Source: Gnetum montanum (Eukaryota > Streptophyta > Gnetopsida > Gnetales > Gnetaceae). Taken from it: a stretch of DNA of 64,000 nucleotides. Position numbers and translations under genes: made by a program. Numbering within the stretch: the stretch's first letter is position 1; the number at the start of each line of letters is the position of its first letter. Below are positions 47,101-58,566 of this stretch, in pieces. Where the stretch lies: NCBI GenBank assembly GCA_015680685.1, contig MNCI01003445.1, positions 40,269 to 104,268 on the forward strand, given 5' to 3'. The notes beneath the pieces are model-generated. The model did not search any database, had not been told where the DNA came from, and saw only the letters and a list, made by a program, of their open reading frames with translations.

Positions 47101-47954
47101 TGAAACAAAAAAATACAACGTTGAGCCTCTATGACCTGCTCATGACGTCTCAAAAACACCGTGAGGCTATGGTCCGCATGCTGACATCCATACTTGTGGA
47201 GGAAAGCTTACCAGCAGAGGAGGAAGCGATACACACTGTCATGTTTCCCTCTGACGCTGAGCGACCTAAACCTACCTCATTGACCTTTCATGATGAATCC
47301 ATCAAAGATGATCCTGAGAAAGGTCAAGTGACGACTGAACCCATGTTTATCACCATCCGGGTTAGTCAATATCGAATCCGGAGGGTGCATGTGGACGACA
47401 ACACAACTACAAATGTCATTCCTTATCCCATCGTGGATAGGTTGGGTCTGGTCGACCAGATCAGTCCCACAACGACAACATGCGTAAAGTCATTCAACGG
47501 AACATGGGTTCAGGTCAAGGGGATGGTGCGCATCGAATTTGTGGCAGGGGATCAATTCCCAATGGATGCTACATTCCTTGTTGTCGAGGAGATGCCCGGG
47601 TTCAACTTAATTCTAGGGAGGTCCTGGCTAGCCCAACTAAGGACGGTTTTGTCACCAATCCATCAGGAAATACACCTACCCTACGCAGGGGGAGAGGTAA
47701 AAATACGCAGTGACGAAATCACCCCCAGGACTGGCAACAATATCGAAGAGGAATGGGGTTTAGAGATAGAAACATCGGATGATCAGACCCATCCCCGAAT
47801 CCCTGAACAAACTGAAACGAATGATGACAATCTAGCCTGGGCCAACCTGCCATTCCAAGATGGTGGTGTGGAAGAGTCAGGCCGCAAGTCTACCCGCCCC
47901 TATGCATCACTGAACGTAAGGGCCATCAAGAAACAATTACGAACTAGTGATTGA
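44148..47954 (+). pseudogene. Gag-protease of the younger Tat element (in-frame stops only)
   Basis: One frame of 1,268 codons from MDSAHTNTAAM to a TGA at 47952. N-terminal domain (44148-44540), Pro/Gln-rich spacer (44667-45254), capsid-like region with TKYNGEGDPNAHLVTFKSES and GKALDWYRALPHSSISTLEE (45430-45930), knuckle-like CYYHQLCGHDTDYYWALKDD at about 46330 (one Cys is Tyr), and protease (47121-47954) with HVDDNTTTNVIPYPIVDRLG and FNLILGRSWLAQL. The protease DDG is DDN here, whereas the old copy keeps DDG. Stops in frame: TAG at 44538, 45510, 45726, 45870, 46203, 46770, 46920, 46941 and 47094, and TAA at 45252. No frameshift was found. Confidence 0.9.
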
Positions 47955-48177
47955 TCTGAATGGCATTTACGCGCATTTTCACGTCTTTATTGATTTTTCT
48001 TTTTACACTTAGCGGTTTGCATTGTTAATCTTCTTTAATATATTCATACATATTTACGCTTGCTATTCATTACGCCACTCACATTTCTTTACATATGCTA
48101 TTTACGCTCGTTGATCATTTTAGTGCAATTACGTAGAAATGTACACTATTATCAATTACGCTTCTAGACTTACGCAG

Positions 48178-48342
48178 TGGGCCCACAATGGCCTTAAACT
48201 AGTCATGGCCCGCAACGGCCTTAAACTAGCCGTGGCCCGCAACGACCTTAAACTAGTGATGGCCCGCAATGGCCTTAAACTAGTTCACTGGTATCTTACG
48301 CAAATGTTACACAATGGCTTGTGATGGCCTTAAACTAGCAAT
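48178..48342. repeat. Tandem repeat block between protease and antisense gene
   Basis: Five units of about 33 bp, GGCCCGCAACGGCCTTAAAC and variants, the reverse complement of the TAGTTTAAGGCC core used in the old copy (22550-22990). Confidence 0.85.
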
Positions 48343-48548
48343 TCTATTTCACAATAACGTAACTTATTCAAAACCTTTAACAACTACACTTACACATTGC
48401 AAATCAAGACATAAAACCAAAAAAAAAATAAAAAATAAAAAAATAAAAATTGCATTTAAAACCATACAGAAGATCTTAATGCCAGTATTTGCAACATTCA
48501 TATAACCGTTGTTCAATTCCAGTCAATAAAATCATGCGTAAGTTACAG
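48343..48548. other. Short non-coding stretch after the antisense gene
   Basis: A-rich run at 48418-48450, then sequence that would be the 3' untranslated region of the minus-strand gene ending at 48549. No clear polyadenylation signal. Confidence 0.4.
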
Positions 48549-51500
48549 TTACGCATCCCCCCTAGTGCCACTATTACCTGTATCCCCTAGGTCAGGCTCC
48601 AAGCCTAATAAATCATCCTCAAGTGGGTCGTCCTTTTTAGAAAGTATTCCTTCGCAAGGAATGCCATCCCCACGAGGCCCTTGCTCTAATGCCGGCTCCA
48701 CAAGAGGACGCTCTTCGCTATTACGCTCCTCTTCTTGTGCTTGTTCCCCACCCTGTTCGCCTTCGCCCTCCAATTCTTGTACCTGTATACAGCAAATGCA
48801 TCAGCAAAAACTTGACACCATAATCAGAAAACTTAGATTCAATAATTTTTAAGCTTACTCACGACGGTCCTGCTTCCGCAGCAAATGGGAGCTGTTCTAA
48901 ACCGACCCATAGACGATGCATAATCTCATCTTCAGTTAGTTCAGACCATACGCCGTTCCCCAGAGCAGCTCCAGCCTTCACCTTCCCCTTCTCCACACTA
49001 GTCCAGTGAGGCGAATCAGGGAAGAAAGTAGGGACAGTAGTCTCGCCCCCAGGAAGAGTCATTTCTCTTTCTGGTGACGCGCTTACTGTCACCTGCTCCT
49101 GAAACTTCTCAAAGGCTTTGGACACGCCAATGACATCAAGGAATACCCGCAAGGATTGAGCTTCGATAGCAGAATCACAGTAATGTTGACGATAAGCGAT
49201 ACTTTCTCGCTTATACAAATGCTTGTGATTCTTTTCTTTCTACCCCCACTCCTTCACACTTGCGCAGAAATCCTTCCAATCTTGACTTTTCTGAGATAAC
49301 AGCTCTATCTGCATCTGCTGCTCCACCAACTCCCAACTGGTTTGCACCCTGTTTTTGATTGTGGTCCAATAGCATGAGTAGTCAATAATAGTTATGCGCC
49401 AGTCCTCATCACCTGTTGCCCATGCCTGCAGGAACTCGCATCGCGATTTCAAGTCTCCAACCTCTTTGGCCAGAGACTCCTTCTCCCTCTTTGACCTCTA
49501 CAGCCTTTTCCAGAGGTCTTCATTGACACTCTTAATCTCCCACAAGGAGCGAGTCAAGCGTAACGCACATTTACGCATCTCCTCATAAATGCTGTGTGGC
49601 ACGACCATCCCGTTAGATGGAGGCTCCACTGTGTCCAAATCAATGGGCTCCATTGGGTCCCATCGAAGGTGAACTCCTGATAGCAAACATTATCAATATA
49701 AATGAAACATTACCACTTTTTAATAAAATAAATCTATTATAGCTATAACATACCAGCTCCAGGATCGATGCGCTCGAGGCGCTCGATCATATCGCTGACA
49801 ACGCCTTCCATGAAGGTGAATTTGTTAGGAAACTCTCTCCATGTTCTGCTCACAGAGGCAGACGTGGATACTTCTTCTTCACCTGTAGCGTAATTTGGTT
49901 AAAAATCTTAATTATTAACAAAACTCCTCAATACATCCAATACGCTTACTACCTCTGCCGGTTATAGTGGGGAGTGCATCAACAGTTCCCGCCTCCTCCC
50001 TCTCCTCACGCACAAGAGTCTGTGCATCGCTAGTCCTAACAGCTGGGGCCTCTTCTTCCAAAACTAGGGTCCCTTCCCCATGACTTAATATCACTGCCCT
50101 TGTCTCAGGGGTCAACTGTTCCGTAGGTTTCGCTGTTCATATCACATTCACATTTAGATGATTCAAAATATCCTGAATAAAAATTGCGTAATACAATAAC
50201 TTTCACTACGTTTCTTTTATGCTTACTAGGCGGAGGTTTACTCCGTTGAACTTTGACTTGCATGGTTTGACCTATGCCACTCCCAGGCTCTGCAAAGGCC
50301 TCGGTTAAGCGAAGCCTTTTACACTGAGCCAAAGGCTCTACAGTTTCAGCCGCCAAGCGTTTCCCTTGCGAAGCATCACCAGTGTAAGTGGGCATCACCC
50401 CGCCTACGCTGTCGGGGCCTCGCACTCGAGACGCTGCCAAATCCCTTATCGTTATAGACAGAGACTCTCCAATCCCTTCCGGGGGATCCTGTCCATGGGT
50501 AGTGCCGAAAATGAGGGTAATCCAAGGTTTGGATAGCTGGTCTCGGTCCTGCAGCACCCAGACCCTATTCCTCTGGATGACCAAAAATTTGGCAAAACAC
50601 CAAAGGCAAGCTATGAAGAAGGCGTAATGCACGTTGAAATGAGAATCAAGCTTCTGGCGAAGCCTGATCATTTCAGTGCATAACCCCTCAGCAAAGTAGC
50701 TTGCCCAGTCAAACTAGATCCCTTCCTCCATAACCTCCCGCATGATACGGGTCTGTTCTATGGTGAAGAACCTCCCCTGCGAGAGTATTTTGGGGAAAGC
50801 CCAGGCCCGGAACAGGGGATAAATCATCTTGGCGATCTCTGGTTTGATCTTCTCACAAGGGATCCCCTTAGCCTTCTTCTTGCCCCCTAGCCACTCCTCC
50901 AGCCACTCCTGACAGGCGAGGCTCCTCTTCGCCTTTTCCTCTATGGGAAGGCCGTCAGAGGGGACGCCGAAAAGGTCTACAAAAAGCTGAGCATCAATAT
51001 CAAAACTTACACGTACGTGGTGCATTCGCTTGCAAAAGCGCTCAGCCCTTTCACTGAAGGAGTTAACCAGGGTTAACATTTCACTGACAGGGACATCAGG
51101 GGTCACGGCCAAAAATAAGTGCATTAGCCTCACTTCATGCAACTTAGTAACTANCACGGCCAAAAATAAGTGCATTAGCCTCACTTCATGCAACTTAGTA
51201 ACTAATGCAACCGGGGCCGCCGCATGGCCGAGCCAGCATTGTGCCTCCTTGATGTCGCCGTAGCGAAAGAGAAGGGTATTTGCCTCGCGGCCTAAAATTG
51301 TAAGGGTAATCTCCTGGGATTCCCTGACTGAACAATGTAAGACACATGTAAAAAAAACACTATTACCCGACATTCATGATTCACGATTACATTACGCAAC
51401 AATAAAATACACAACAATTTTACCAGGTCCAAATGGCAAAGGAAATGGAGGAAGTTTCCTCTGCACGTCTGCAACTGTAAGGGGCGGATCCAAAGTCCAA

Positions 51501-52629
51501 TCGTCATGTAACCACCCGAGATTCTGGCAATTCTCAAAAGCATCAGCATAACGGGTGGGGTACTCATAAATGTTGAAGCCGATCTGCCCCATTACACCAG
51601 TGCGTACATTGCTAGTAGAGATAAACGCCTTTATTGTCGTTTCAGTCCAAGTTAAGGTATCACCATCACCTACTAACTTGTTCTCATGGATAAAAAACCT
51701 GTACCATACCACATATGCTTATCTTACGCTTTACAAAACCCAGACAATAGACATATAATGACAATACCACCAATAAAACCACTTACCCCCTGAATAATAC
51801 ATTGTACCTGGTGGGTTCTGGAAGTAGGTCGAGACGTGACGAGCCATGAACAAAGTGTTGTATGCATGGTAATAGCTAAACTGAGCCATTTCCCAGATCC
51901 AACTTAAGCACCTCAACCCTCTGGCACTAAGTTCGCAGTCCTGGGGATGACCAGTGTCAATAGCCCCGTCTGTCAAGAAACCCAGAATTCCCTGCGTAGA
52001 ACCCACTAACAGGTGCTCCAAAATGGCACCAGCAATATCTCCCGACAGATGTGACCATACAATAATGCTGTAGTTACACAGTAAAAACTGCAAAAACTCC
52101 AGTGCACCCTTTCGAAACCATATGGCCCTCCCATGCAACCGAGTCTGAGGGGGAGGAACATTAGGTACGATTGGGTTTATGCAGCATAAAACCCCGACTA
52201 TATCTAAGACGATTAAGACGAGTTTTAACATGATACTGTACAGAGACAATAATAAACACATCAACGCCTAGATTCAAATTTGCATGCTTAAAATACAGAA
52301 AATCTACAGATTACGCTTAGCTATTCATGCCGAAATCGCCTAAACCCTTGCAACAGTACAAGGTTTGTCCCTGACAACGGCGATAGACGCAATCCTAGTA
52401 TAAACCCTCATTTTAACACGAGGTCTATAGTCTAAAATTTTAATTTACGCAGACAAAGCTACAAGAATAAACACTACAAAAGTAACACGAATAAGTAAGG
52501 GATGGCCTACCGATTCAAAGGCGTAGGGTCTCTCACTTCGACCACTGCCTACGAAACACGCTGCAGGCTCCCTTGCACCTCGTCAATCTTCGCCAATTTT
52601 GCATTCTTCCCTTTCACTTTAGGCGCCAT
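48549..52629 (-). pseudogene. Antisense eight-exon gene with FCP1/NIF-like domain, younger Tat copy
   Basis: Minus-strand gene inside a plus-strand element. Exons: 1, 52629-52511; 2, 52235-51787; 3, 51698-51424; 4, 51327-50227; 5, 50132-49953; 6, 49882-49754; 7, 49676-48863; 8, 48782-48549. About 1,080 codons. Introns begin GT and end AG; donors include GTAAGT, GTAAGC, GTGAGT. Phases fit at 1-2, 3-4, 4-5, 5-6 and 6-7, and are off at 2-3 and 7-8 (small deletions likely). Exon 1 starts MAPKVKGKNAKLAKIDEV. Exon 2 holds LVLIVLDIVGVLCC, then FLQFLLCNYSIIVWSHLSGD, resembling plant FCP1/NIF HAD domains (D present, second acidic residue absent). Exon 4 has FDIDAQLFVDLFGVPSDG; exon 7 is Lys/Glu-rich, probably coiled coil; exon 8 is acidic. 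Stops: TAG in exon 1, near 50714, 49499 and 49240. Function unknown. Confidence 0.8.
51104..51204. other. Assembly join: N between two identical 50-base copies
   Basis: Bases 51104-51153 and 51155-51204 are identical, separated by the only N in the window (51154). The extra 51 bases fall inside exon 4 and add 17 in-frame codons, one of them unknown. The old copy lacks the duplication. Two contigs with a 50-base overlap were probably joined without merging it. Confidence 0.93.
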
Positions 52630-52772
52630 TGTTACAGTTCTAACACCTTCATACTTTCGCACCTTTATGCCTTTACAAATGACGCGTTCCAATATTCTGC
52701 TCCTCCTCTTTTCTCTCTGTAACAGCTAAGAATTCAAATTCGCGATGGCAAACAGCCTGTTCTAAATGAAAA

Positions 52773-52785
52773 CCGCTTACTTATA
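52773..52785 (-). promoter_or_regulatory. TATA-like box of the antisense gene, younger copy
   Basis: TATAAGTAAGCGG on the minus strand, 156 bp before the ATG. It aligns with TATAAATAGGGG of the old copy (17566), so the box has changed from TATAAAT to TATAAGT. Confidence 0.5.
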
Positions 52786-53121
52786 CGCAAAATTTAACCG
52801 ACTTGATACCCGATTTCAGCGAGACTTGCCTAAATGCTGGTGTGAGCTGGAACTCAAGGATCGAGGCATTAATTGCGTCAGATATCACATGCATTACGGT
52901 CCGAAATGACCCTAAACTACTGTATCTTATCTCCTCGTAATCGGGTCTTATTAATTACAGGTTGTTCATGAAATTTAAAATTCAGTTAGCTTTACACTCA
53001 GTAACGTCACGTCACGTCCTATACACTAAACTAAGCGTTATTCATTAAAATACTTATCGCATCAAAGTTAGTATCTTTATAATTACTCTCGTATTTGACA
53101 ATTTTGCAGGATAATTGACAG
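52786..53121. other. Spacer between antisense gene and pol
   Basis: Contains about one unit of the family repeat (GGTCCGAAATGACCCTAAAC at about 52899-52921), where the old copy has about ten (16990-17425). It ends with TGCAG just before the pol ATG; a splice acceptor here could join gag-pro to pol as in Ogre-type elements, but this is inference. Confidence 0.45.
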
Positions 53122-56100
53122 ATGGACGAAATTTTATCTGCACTACTAGTTTTAACAAGCTTACACGATGAAATCATTAGAAAGCTTGATCCTACACTAA
53201 TAGAAACTAACCTAGCCCTTAATGATGCAATCATAGCCACGTTGGAAACATCTCTAGAATGGCCAAAGTAATCGATGCACACGCTAGATCTAGAAGCTAG
53301 AGATGTAACCGAAGATCCACTCAATGAGGTCTCTGTGGTTACGCATAGGGGTGAGACTAAAACTCTCAAGGTTAGCTCTCTATTAGACCAAAAGGCACAT
53401 GATGACATAAAATAGGTCCTCCAGAATACTATCACAGTGTTTGCATGATCATACGAGGATATGCCGGGACTAGACTCAAGATTAATTCAACACAACATAA
53501 TCCTAGATCCCCATATCAAAGCCGTCAGACAGAAAGCATGAAAGATCAAGCTAGAAGTTGTGCTAGCAGTACGTGATGAAATCACTAAACTATACCAGGC
53601 TAGTTTTATTTGCGTTGTTGATTACTCAGATTGGGTATCTAACATTGTAGTGGTTCCTAAAAAGATCAGAGGAATACGCATCTGCATAGACTTCTGGGAC
53701 TTGAACAAAGCTACAATCAAAGATAACTTCCCATTGCCGAGTATCGATCAATTGGTGGATACAACCGTCAGACATGCGCTTTTGTCCTTCATGGATGGCT
53801 TCTCCGGCTACAATCAAATACGCATCAACCCAGAGCACCAGCTAACAACGACATTCATGACGCCTTGGGGGACCTTTTGTTACACCATGATCCCTTTTGG
53901 ATTAAAAAATGCCGGAGCGACGTATCAATGAGCCATGACATACATCTTCAGCGATTACCTCCTAGGGAGACTGAATGATTATGTTGACGATATAACTGTT
54001 AAGTCTATAAATTCATAGGATCATTCAGAGGCTCTGGAGTTAGTCCTCAAAAGATGTTCTAAGTACAATCTTCGACTCAACCCAAAAAAGTGTGTGTTCG
54101 AAGTCAAAACCAGATGCATGCTAGGTTTATTGGTATCAGAAACTGGCATATGCGTGGATCCTGACAAAGTCAAAGCCATTGTTGAATTGACACCCCCTAC
54201 AAGTCTTAAGCAATTACGTGGATTACAAGGGAGGCCCCAGTTTATCAGGCGGTTCATCTTGAGATTAACTGACAAGCTACACCCTATGCAACATTTTCTT
54301 AAAAAGGGGGTTAATTTCAAATGGATGGATGATTGTCAACATGCGTTTGACAGCTTGAAGCAAGAGCTTCAATGCTTGCCAACAGTTTTCCCACCGCAAA
54401 GGGATCAACCATTTTATATCTACCTCGCAACTTCAAACGTAGCCTTAGCTGCATTACTCTATCAAAGGAGGGATGATGGATCGAAAGTACCCATCTACTA
54501 CTTGAGTCATGCTCTATGTGCATATGAAATGAGGTACAACGAAGTAGAGCGTAACTGCTTAGCGTTAGTATTTACGCTCAAGAAGTGTAGGCATTATCTT
54601 TTCTGTAGCCAAGTCAACATCATTTGTAAAAATAATATTCTTAGGGAAATTACGCATAAATTATACGAAAGTAGCAAAATAGCTCGTTGGAAGGCTATCA
54701 CGGCAAAATTCGATCTACATTACATTGGCCAATCTTCTACGAAAGGCCAAGCGATAGCCGACCAATTAATAACATCACCTATTGACAGTTAGGCAACCAT
54801 AGAGCCTGAATTTCTAGATGAACATGTACATAGCTTAAGCCCTGTTCTGACAGGCCCTGAAGCAATGTTATACTTCGACGGAGCTTCAACTATTAGAGGC
54901 GGTACTACCGCCACAGTTATTACGCTATCACCTGAGGATGTGCATCTTCACGCTTATCGCTTGACCTTCCCTTGTATGAATAACGTGGTAGAGTATGAGG
55001 GGCTCCTTAGGGGATTACTAACTGCCAGCGAACTTGATGTTCGAGACCTAGAAATTAGGGGTAATTCGATGCTCATCATCAATCAGATCACATGAGTCTA
55101 CGCCTACAAGGCTGCACATTTACAACCCTACTGCGATATGGCTAAAGATCTTCTAAGGCAGTTCACGACCATCGATGCCCAACACGTGCCACGCACTGAT
55201 AACACACTGGCCGATGCACTGGCTACACTGGCTTTGAATGTGCCCACGCACCTGTTCGACACCTGTCCTGCATTAATAATAGATTGCATAGATCCCATCA
55301 TTCAGGTGGCGTAAATATCCTCTCTACTCGAGGACAGAACGCCAGAGTGGTACGATAGCATTAGGACTTATCTCTTGCATGGTGAGCTACCGCAAGAATT
55401 AACACGTGCACAGAAAGATGCAATCCGCAAGCGAGCTAGGCAGTACGTCATCATAGGAGACAGTACTCTTTGTAGATGCTCTTTTGATGGTGTGCTGCTT
55501 ACTTGCGTTAACAAGGACCAAGCACAACGTATAGTTGGCGAAGTCCACGAGGGATTATGCGGAGGACACGTAGCACCACGAGCTATGGCTTCAAAAATCC
55601 GTCGCTTAGGGTACTACTGGCCATACATGGAAAAAGATTGTCTAACAAAGGTTAAAACTTGCAACACGTGTCAGCGTTACGCAAATCTTATACACGTGTC
55701 ACCTACAGAGTTACATACGACTCAGATAACAAGGCTGTTTCAACAATGGGGACTAGACATCATAGGTCCCATCACACCGAAATCTTCCGTAGGTCATAGC
55801 TTCATAATTACCGCTACTGAGTACTTTACGAAGTGGGTAGAAGCTATTCCTTTATAGAAGATCACATCTCAACAGGTTTGCCATTTCATCTTAGGCAACA
55901 TTGTAACCAGATTTGGTCTCCCGATGACTATTGTGATTGATAATGGACCACAGTTTAGTAGTACGGAAACCAAATCCTTCTGTGATAGCCTCGGCATTAA
56001 ACAATCTTTTTCCTCACCCTATTACCCGCAAGCAAATGGTTAAGCTAAAGCCACAAACAAAGTCATCATCAATTTGCTCAAGAAAATGCTCGACAACAAC

Positions 56101-56589
56101 AAGAGGTAGTGGCATAAAAAAATCCTCTATGTGCTATGGGCATATCGTACTATATGTAGGACGGCTACAGACAGTACGCCCTATAGCCTAGTCTACGGAT
56201 CTGAGGCGGTGCTGCCTCTCGAATTCCAAATTCCTTCTCTAAGAATGGTCCTCTCCACGATTATAAATGAGGCTCAACACACCGAGTCTCGGATCATGGA
56301 TTTGGATTCTGTAGAAGAGAAGCGAATACAGACGCTTGATACAATCAAAAAGTATCAAGACAAGCAAAGGCAAAAGCATCGTCACAATCTTCAGCAACAT
56401 CCAATCAAGAAGGGAGATTTAGTTCTCAAGGCCATTCGTGAACCAGTGGGCAAATTCTTTGCAAACTGGGAGGGCCCTTTCTTGGTGACTGATGTGTATG
56501 GCAATGGAGCCTTCAAGCTAGCAGATAATGACGGCAACGAGCTACCAAATCCTGTTAATCATATATATCTAAAACAGTACTACATATAG
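53122..56589 (+). pseudogene. Pol of the younger Tat element: RT, two RNase H domains, integrase
   Basis: One frame of 1,155 codons without frameshift, with twelve stops (TAG, TGA and TAA mixed). RT: RICIDFWDLNKATIKDNFPL (53680 area), FSGYNQIRINPEHQ, catalytic YVDD at 53980-53991. RNase H: YYLSHALCAYEMRYNEVERN near 54500. Archaeal-type RNase H: LYFDGAS (54868), NVVEYEGLL, GNSMLI (Asn for the usual Asp), LADALATLAL near 55220. Integrase: HEGLCGGH and CNTCQRY (55545-55680), WGLDIIGPITPKSS (55747), IVIDNGPQF (55930). The residue 36 positions after the second catalytic Asp, codon 56047-56049, is Lys instead of Glu. The C-terminal domain runs from about 56340. No chromodomain. Confidence 0.9.
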
Positions 56590-56617
56590 CTACATCTCCA
56601 GTGTGAACATTAGGTAT

Positions 56618-57390
56618 GGCCACAATCGTCTGCTATGACGCTAAACTGGTGACAATTGTCCGCTATGACACTAAACTGGCAACAACCGTCCACTACGACG
56701 TAAAACTGGCACTTCCTTCACGCGTCTGCCATGACGCTAAATTGGCACTCATCGTCTACCACGATGCAAAACTGGCAAATTGTAATCGTTTGCCACAATG
56801 TAAAACTAGCAGTTTTGTACAGGTCCGCCAAGATGAAAAATTGGCATTTTCGGCACGCATCCGCCATGATGCTAAACTGGCACCGGTTGTCCGCCATGAC
56901 ACAAAACTGGCACAGGTAAGTAGCCGTCCGCTACGACGTAAAACTGGCACTCCCTTCACACGTCCACCACGACGCTAAACTGGCATTGATCATCCGCCAC
57001 GACCCAAAACTGGCAACTTGTAACCGTTCGCCACGACGTAAAACTGGCAATTTTGTACAGGTCCGCCAAGACGAAAAATTGGCATTTTCGGCACGCGTCC
57101 ACCACGACGCTAAACTGGCACCAGTTGTCCGCCATGACACAAAATTGGCGTAGGTAAGTAGTTGTCTACTGAGATGTAAAACCAGCACAGACTTGTCCCT
57201 GGGTCATGACACAAAACTGACACGCATAGCATGGTCTGCTGAGACCATAAATCAGCTTCGCCACCATCCGCTACGATGTAAAACTAGCATTTCTCGGTCC
57301 GCCTAGACTTTAAACTGGGACCATGGGCTGCTGATACTTAAAATCAGCAATGACAGTCTACCAGGACTTAAAAATGGGACTCACAAACTA
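56618..57390. repeat. Tandem repeat block after pol, younger Tat element
   Basis: More than fifteen units of about 35-55 bp around GTCCGCCACGACGCTAAAC and CTGGCA. Larger blocks also recur: about 56695-56900 and 56930-57140 are near copies, so a ~235-bp unit was duplicated. It corresponds to 12885-13350 of the old copy. Confidence 0.88.
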
Positions 57391-58552
57391 CCATCATGCA
57401 AGTCAAGCGAGCGTAATCATCCCTGTGCAGCTGCAAGACAGATGGGGTGAGACACTGAGACAGCCCCAGCATCACTACCTCACCGACATTCTACTGATCT
57501 CTCGGATGTGCTGAAGGGCATACTACTGACCCCTCGGAGATACTGTCACTGCACCCATTCCAGCGGTGGTACCTCTGAGAGGTTAGTTTCACCGTCCGGA
57601 GCCCCAAAGGGGTTCTCATCAATTACGACTTTGGGGATCTCTGCTCATCATCGCTATCAAGCACTGGCTTCACAGATTCATCTAGCTGGTTCTTTACATA
57701 ACTAGTTAGGTGCGCTGAGTCTGATGTTCTTTGGCAGCGATATGCTGGGCCGAACGTTAAGGTTGAAGACTCTGGCCTCATGCTACAGTTCCACCTTCAC
57801 TGCCCAATCACTTTATCTTGCCTCTAATAGTACTTGTTTCAACAACCTCACCCGTGATTCGCATGAACAATGGTATCCTCTGTTTTCTTCTTTGGTTGCA
57901 GGTTACTTGTTACGAGGACATCGTTCGAAGGTGCGTTCATCTGAGTGGTGTAATACCAACAGTGCTTTAAGATGGCTGCTTAAGTTGGCCTGTCCACTCG
58001 GGGGGTGCATCCTTGTGTTCCTCATAACCCTATCCCTAACCTTTATCACTATCCTTAACTATCCCATCCACTTCCCGTACGCAAAGTGCACATACACAGC
58101 ACACGCTTTCCGCATTCACATTCCAATCAAGTCCATAAGCTGGCGTAACGCAACTTGCCTAGTGGACACCAAAAAAAAAGCAGGGGGGTCGGCAAAATGG
58201 GTGAAATACATCTCACCGAGGCCACACAGATGCAACACAATTTGTCTATACAAGCCCCTTTAACACAAAATGAAGGCATAACTCCATGCAAACGCAATCG
58301 CAGGAGAAAGCCTATTTGCTTATGCATGAAAAAGCTATACCCACTCATTTGAGTCCTACTCGAACCTCATTTGCATCTTCCCCGAACCAGTTTCCTCCCA
58401 TACCATTCTATCTCCCATTTCCTTCATCTCTTCTCCTCTGTGTTGACAGGGCAACACTTAAGTACCTATTGATAAACGCTATTGGTACTTTCATCGGTCC
58501 AATGTTTCGTATTCTTTGTCGACGTCTTGTGGGCAAGCCCTCTAACCGTCAA
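57391..58552 (+). other. 3' tail of the younger Tat element, with one open frame
   Basis: Holds a 179-codon plus-strand open frame at 57724-58263 with a strongly hydrophobic run (GGCILVFLITLSLTFITILN, roughly residues 93-112) that could span a membrane. It lies in the env position, but the frame is not kept in the old copy and lacks a signal peptide or other recognisable domain. I treat it as probably non-coding. Confidence 0.4.
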
Positions 58553-58553
58553 C

Positions 58554-58562
58554 AAAGAGGGG
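58554..58562 (+). promoter_or_regulatory. Polypurine tract of the younger Tat element
   Basis: AAAGAGGGG four bases before the 3' LTR; matched in the old copy at 11532-11545. Confidence 0.85.
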
Positions 58563-58566
58563 CCAT

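Noticed and set aside
44148-47954. TAG read as an amino acid (altered code or programmed readthrough)
   Set aside because: Positions are scattered and often coincide with Gln codons in related sequence; TAG, TGA and TAA also occur mixed in pol of the same element. Decay at methylated CAG is simpler.
48549-52629. Antisense gene as a plant mobile domain (PMD) gene, a known type of transposon cargo
   Set aside because: I could not find the usual PMD motif of a tested sequence followed by a LLGLP-like core. FGVPSDG in exon 4 is only a faint echo.
55937-56191. 84-residue plus-strand open frame inside pol
   Set aside because: It is in another frame than pol, which continues through this stretch; a shadow.
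56618-57390. Regular repeats and spacers as a CRISPR array
   Set aside because: Repeats are degenerate, spacing is irregular, there are no cas genes and the setting is a plant retrotransposon.
57724-58263. 179-codon open frame with a hydrophobic run as an envelope gene
   Set aside because: The frame is not preserved in the old copy, and there is no signal peptide or other envelope feature. One hydrophobic run is weak evidence.
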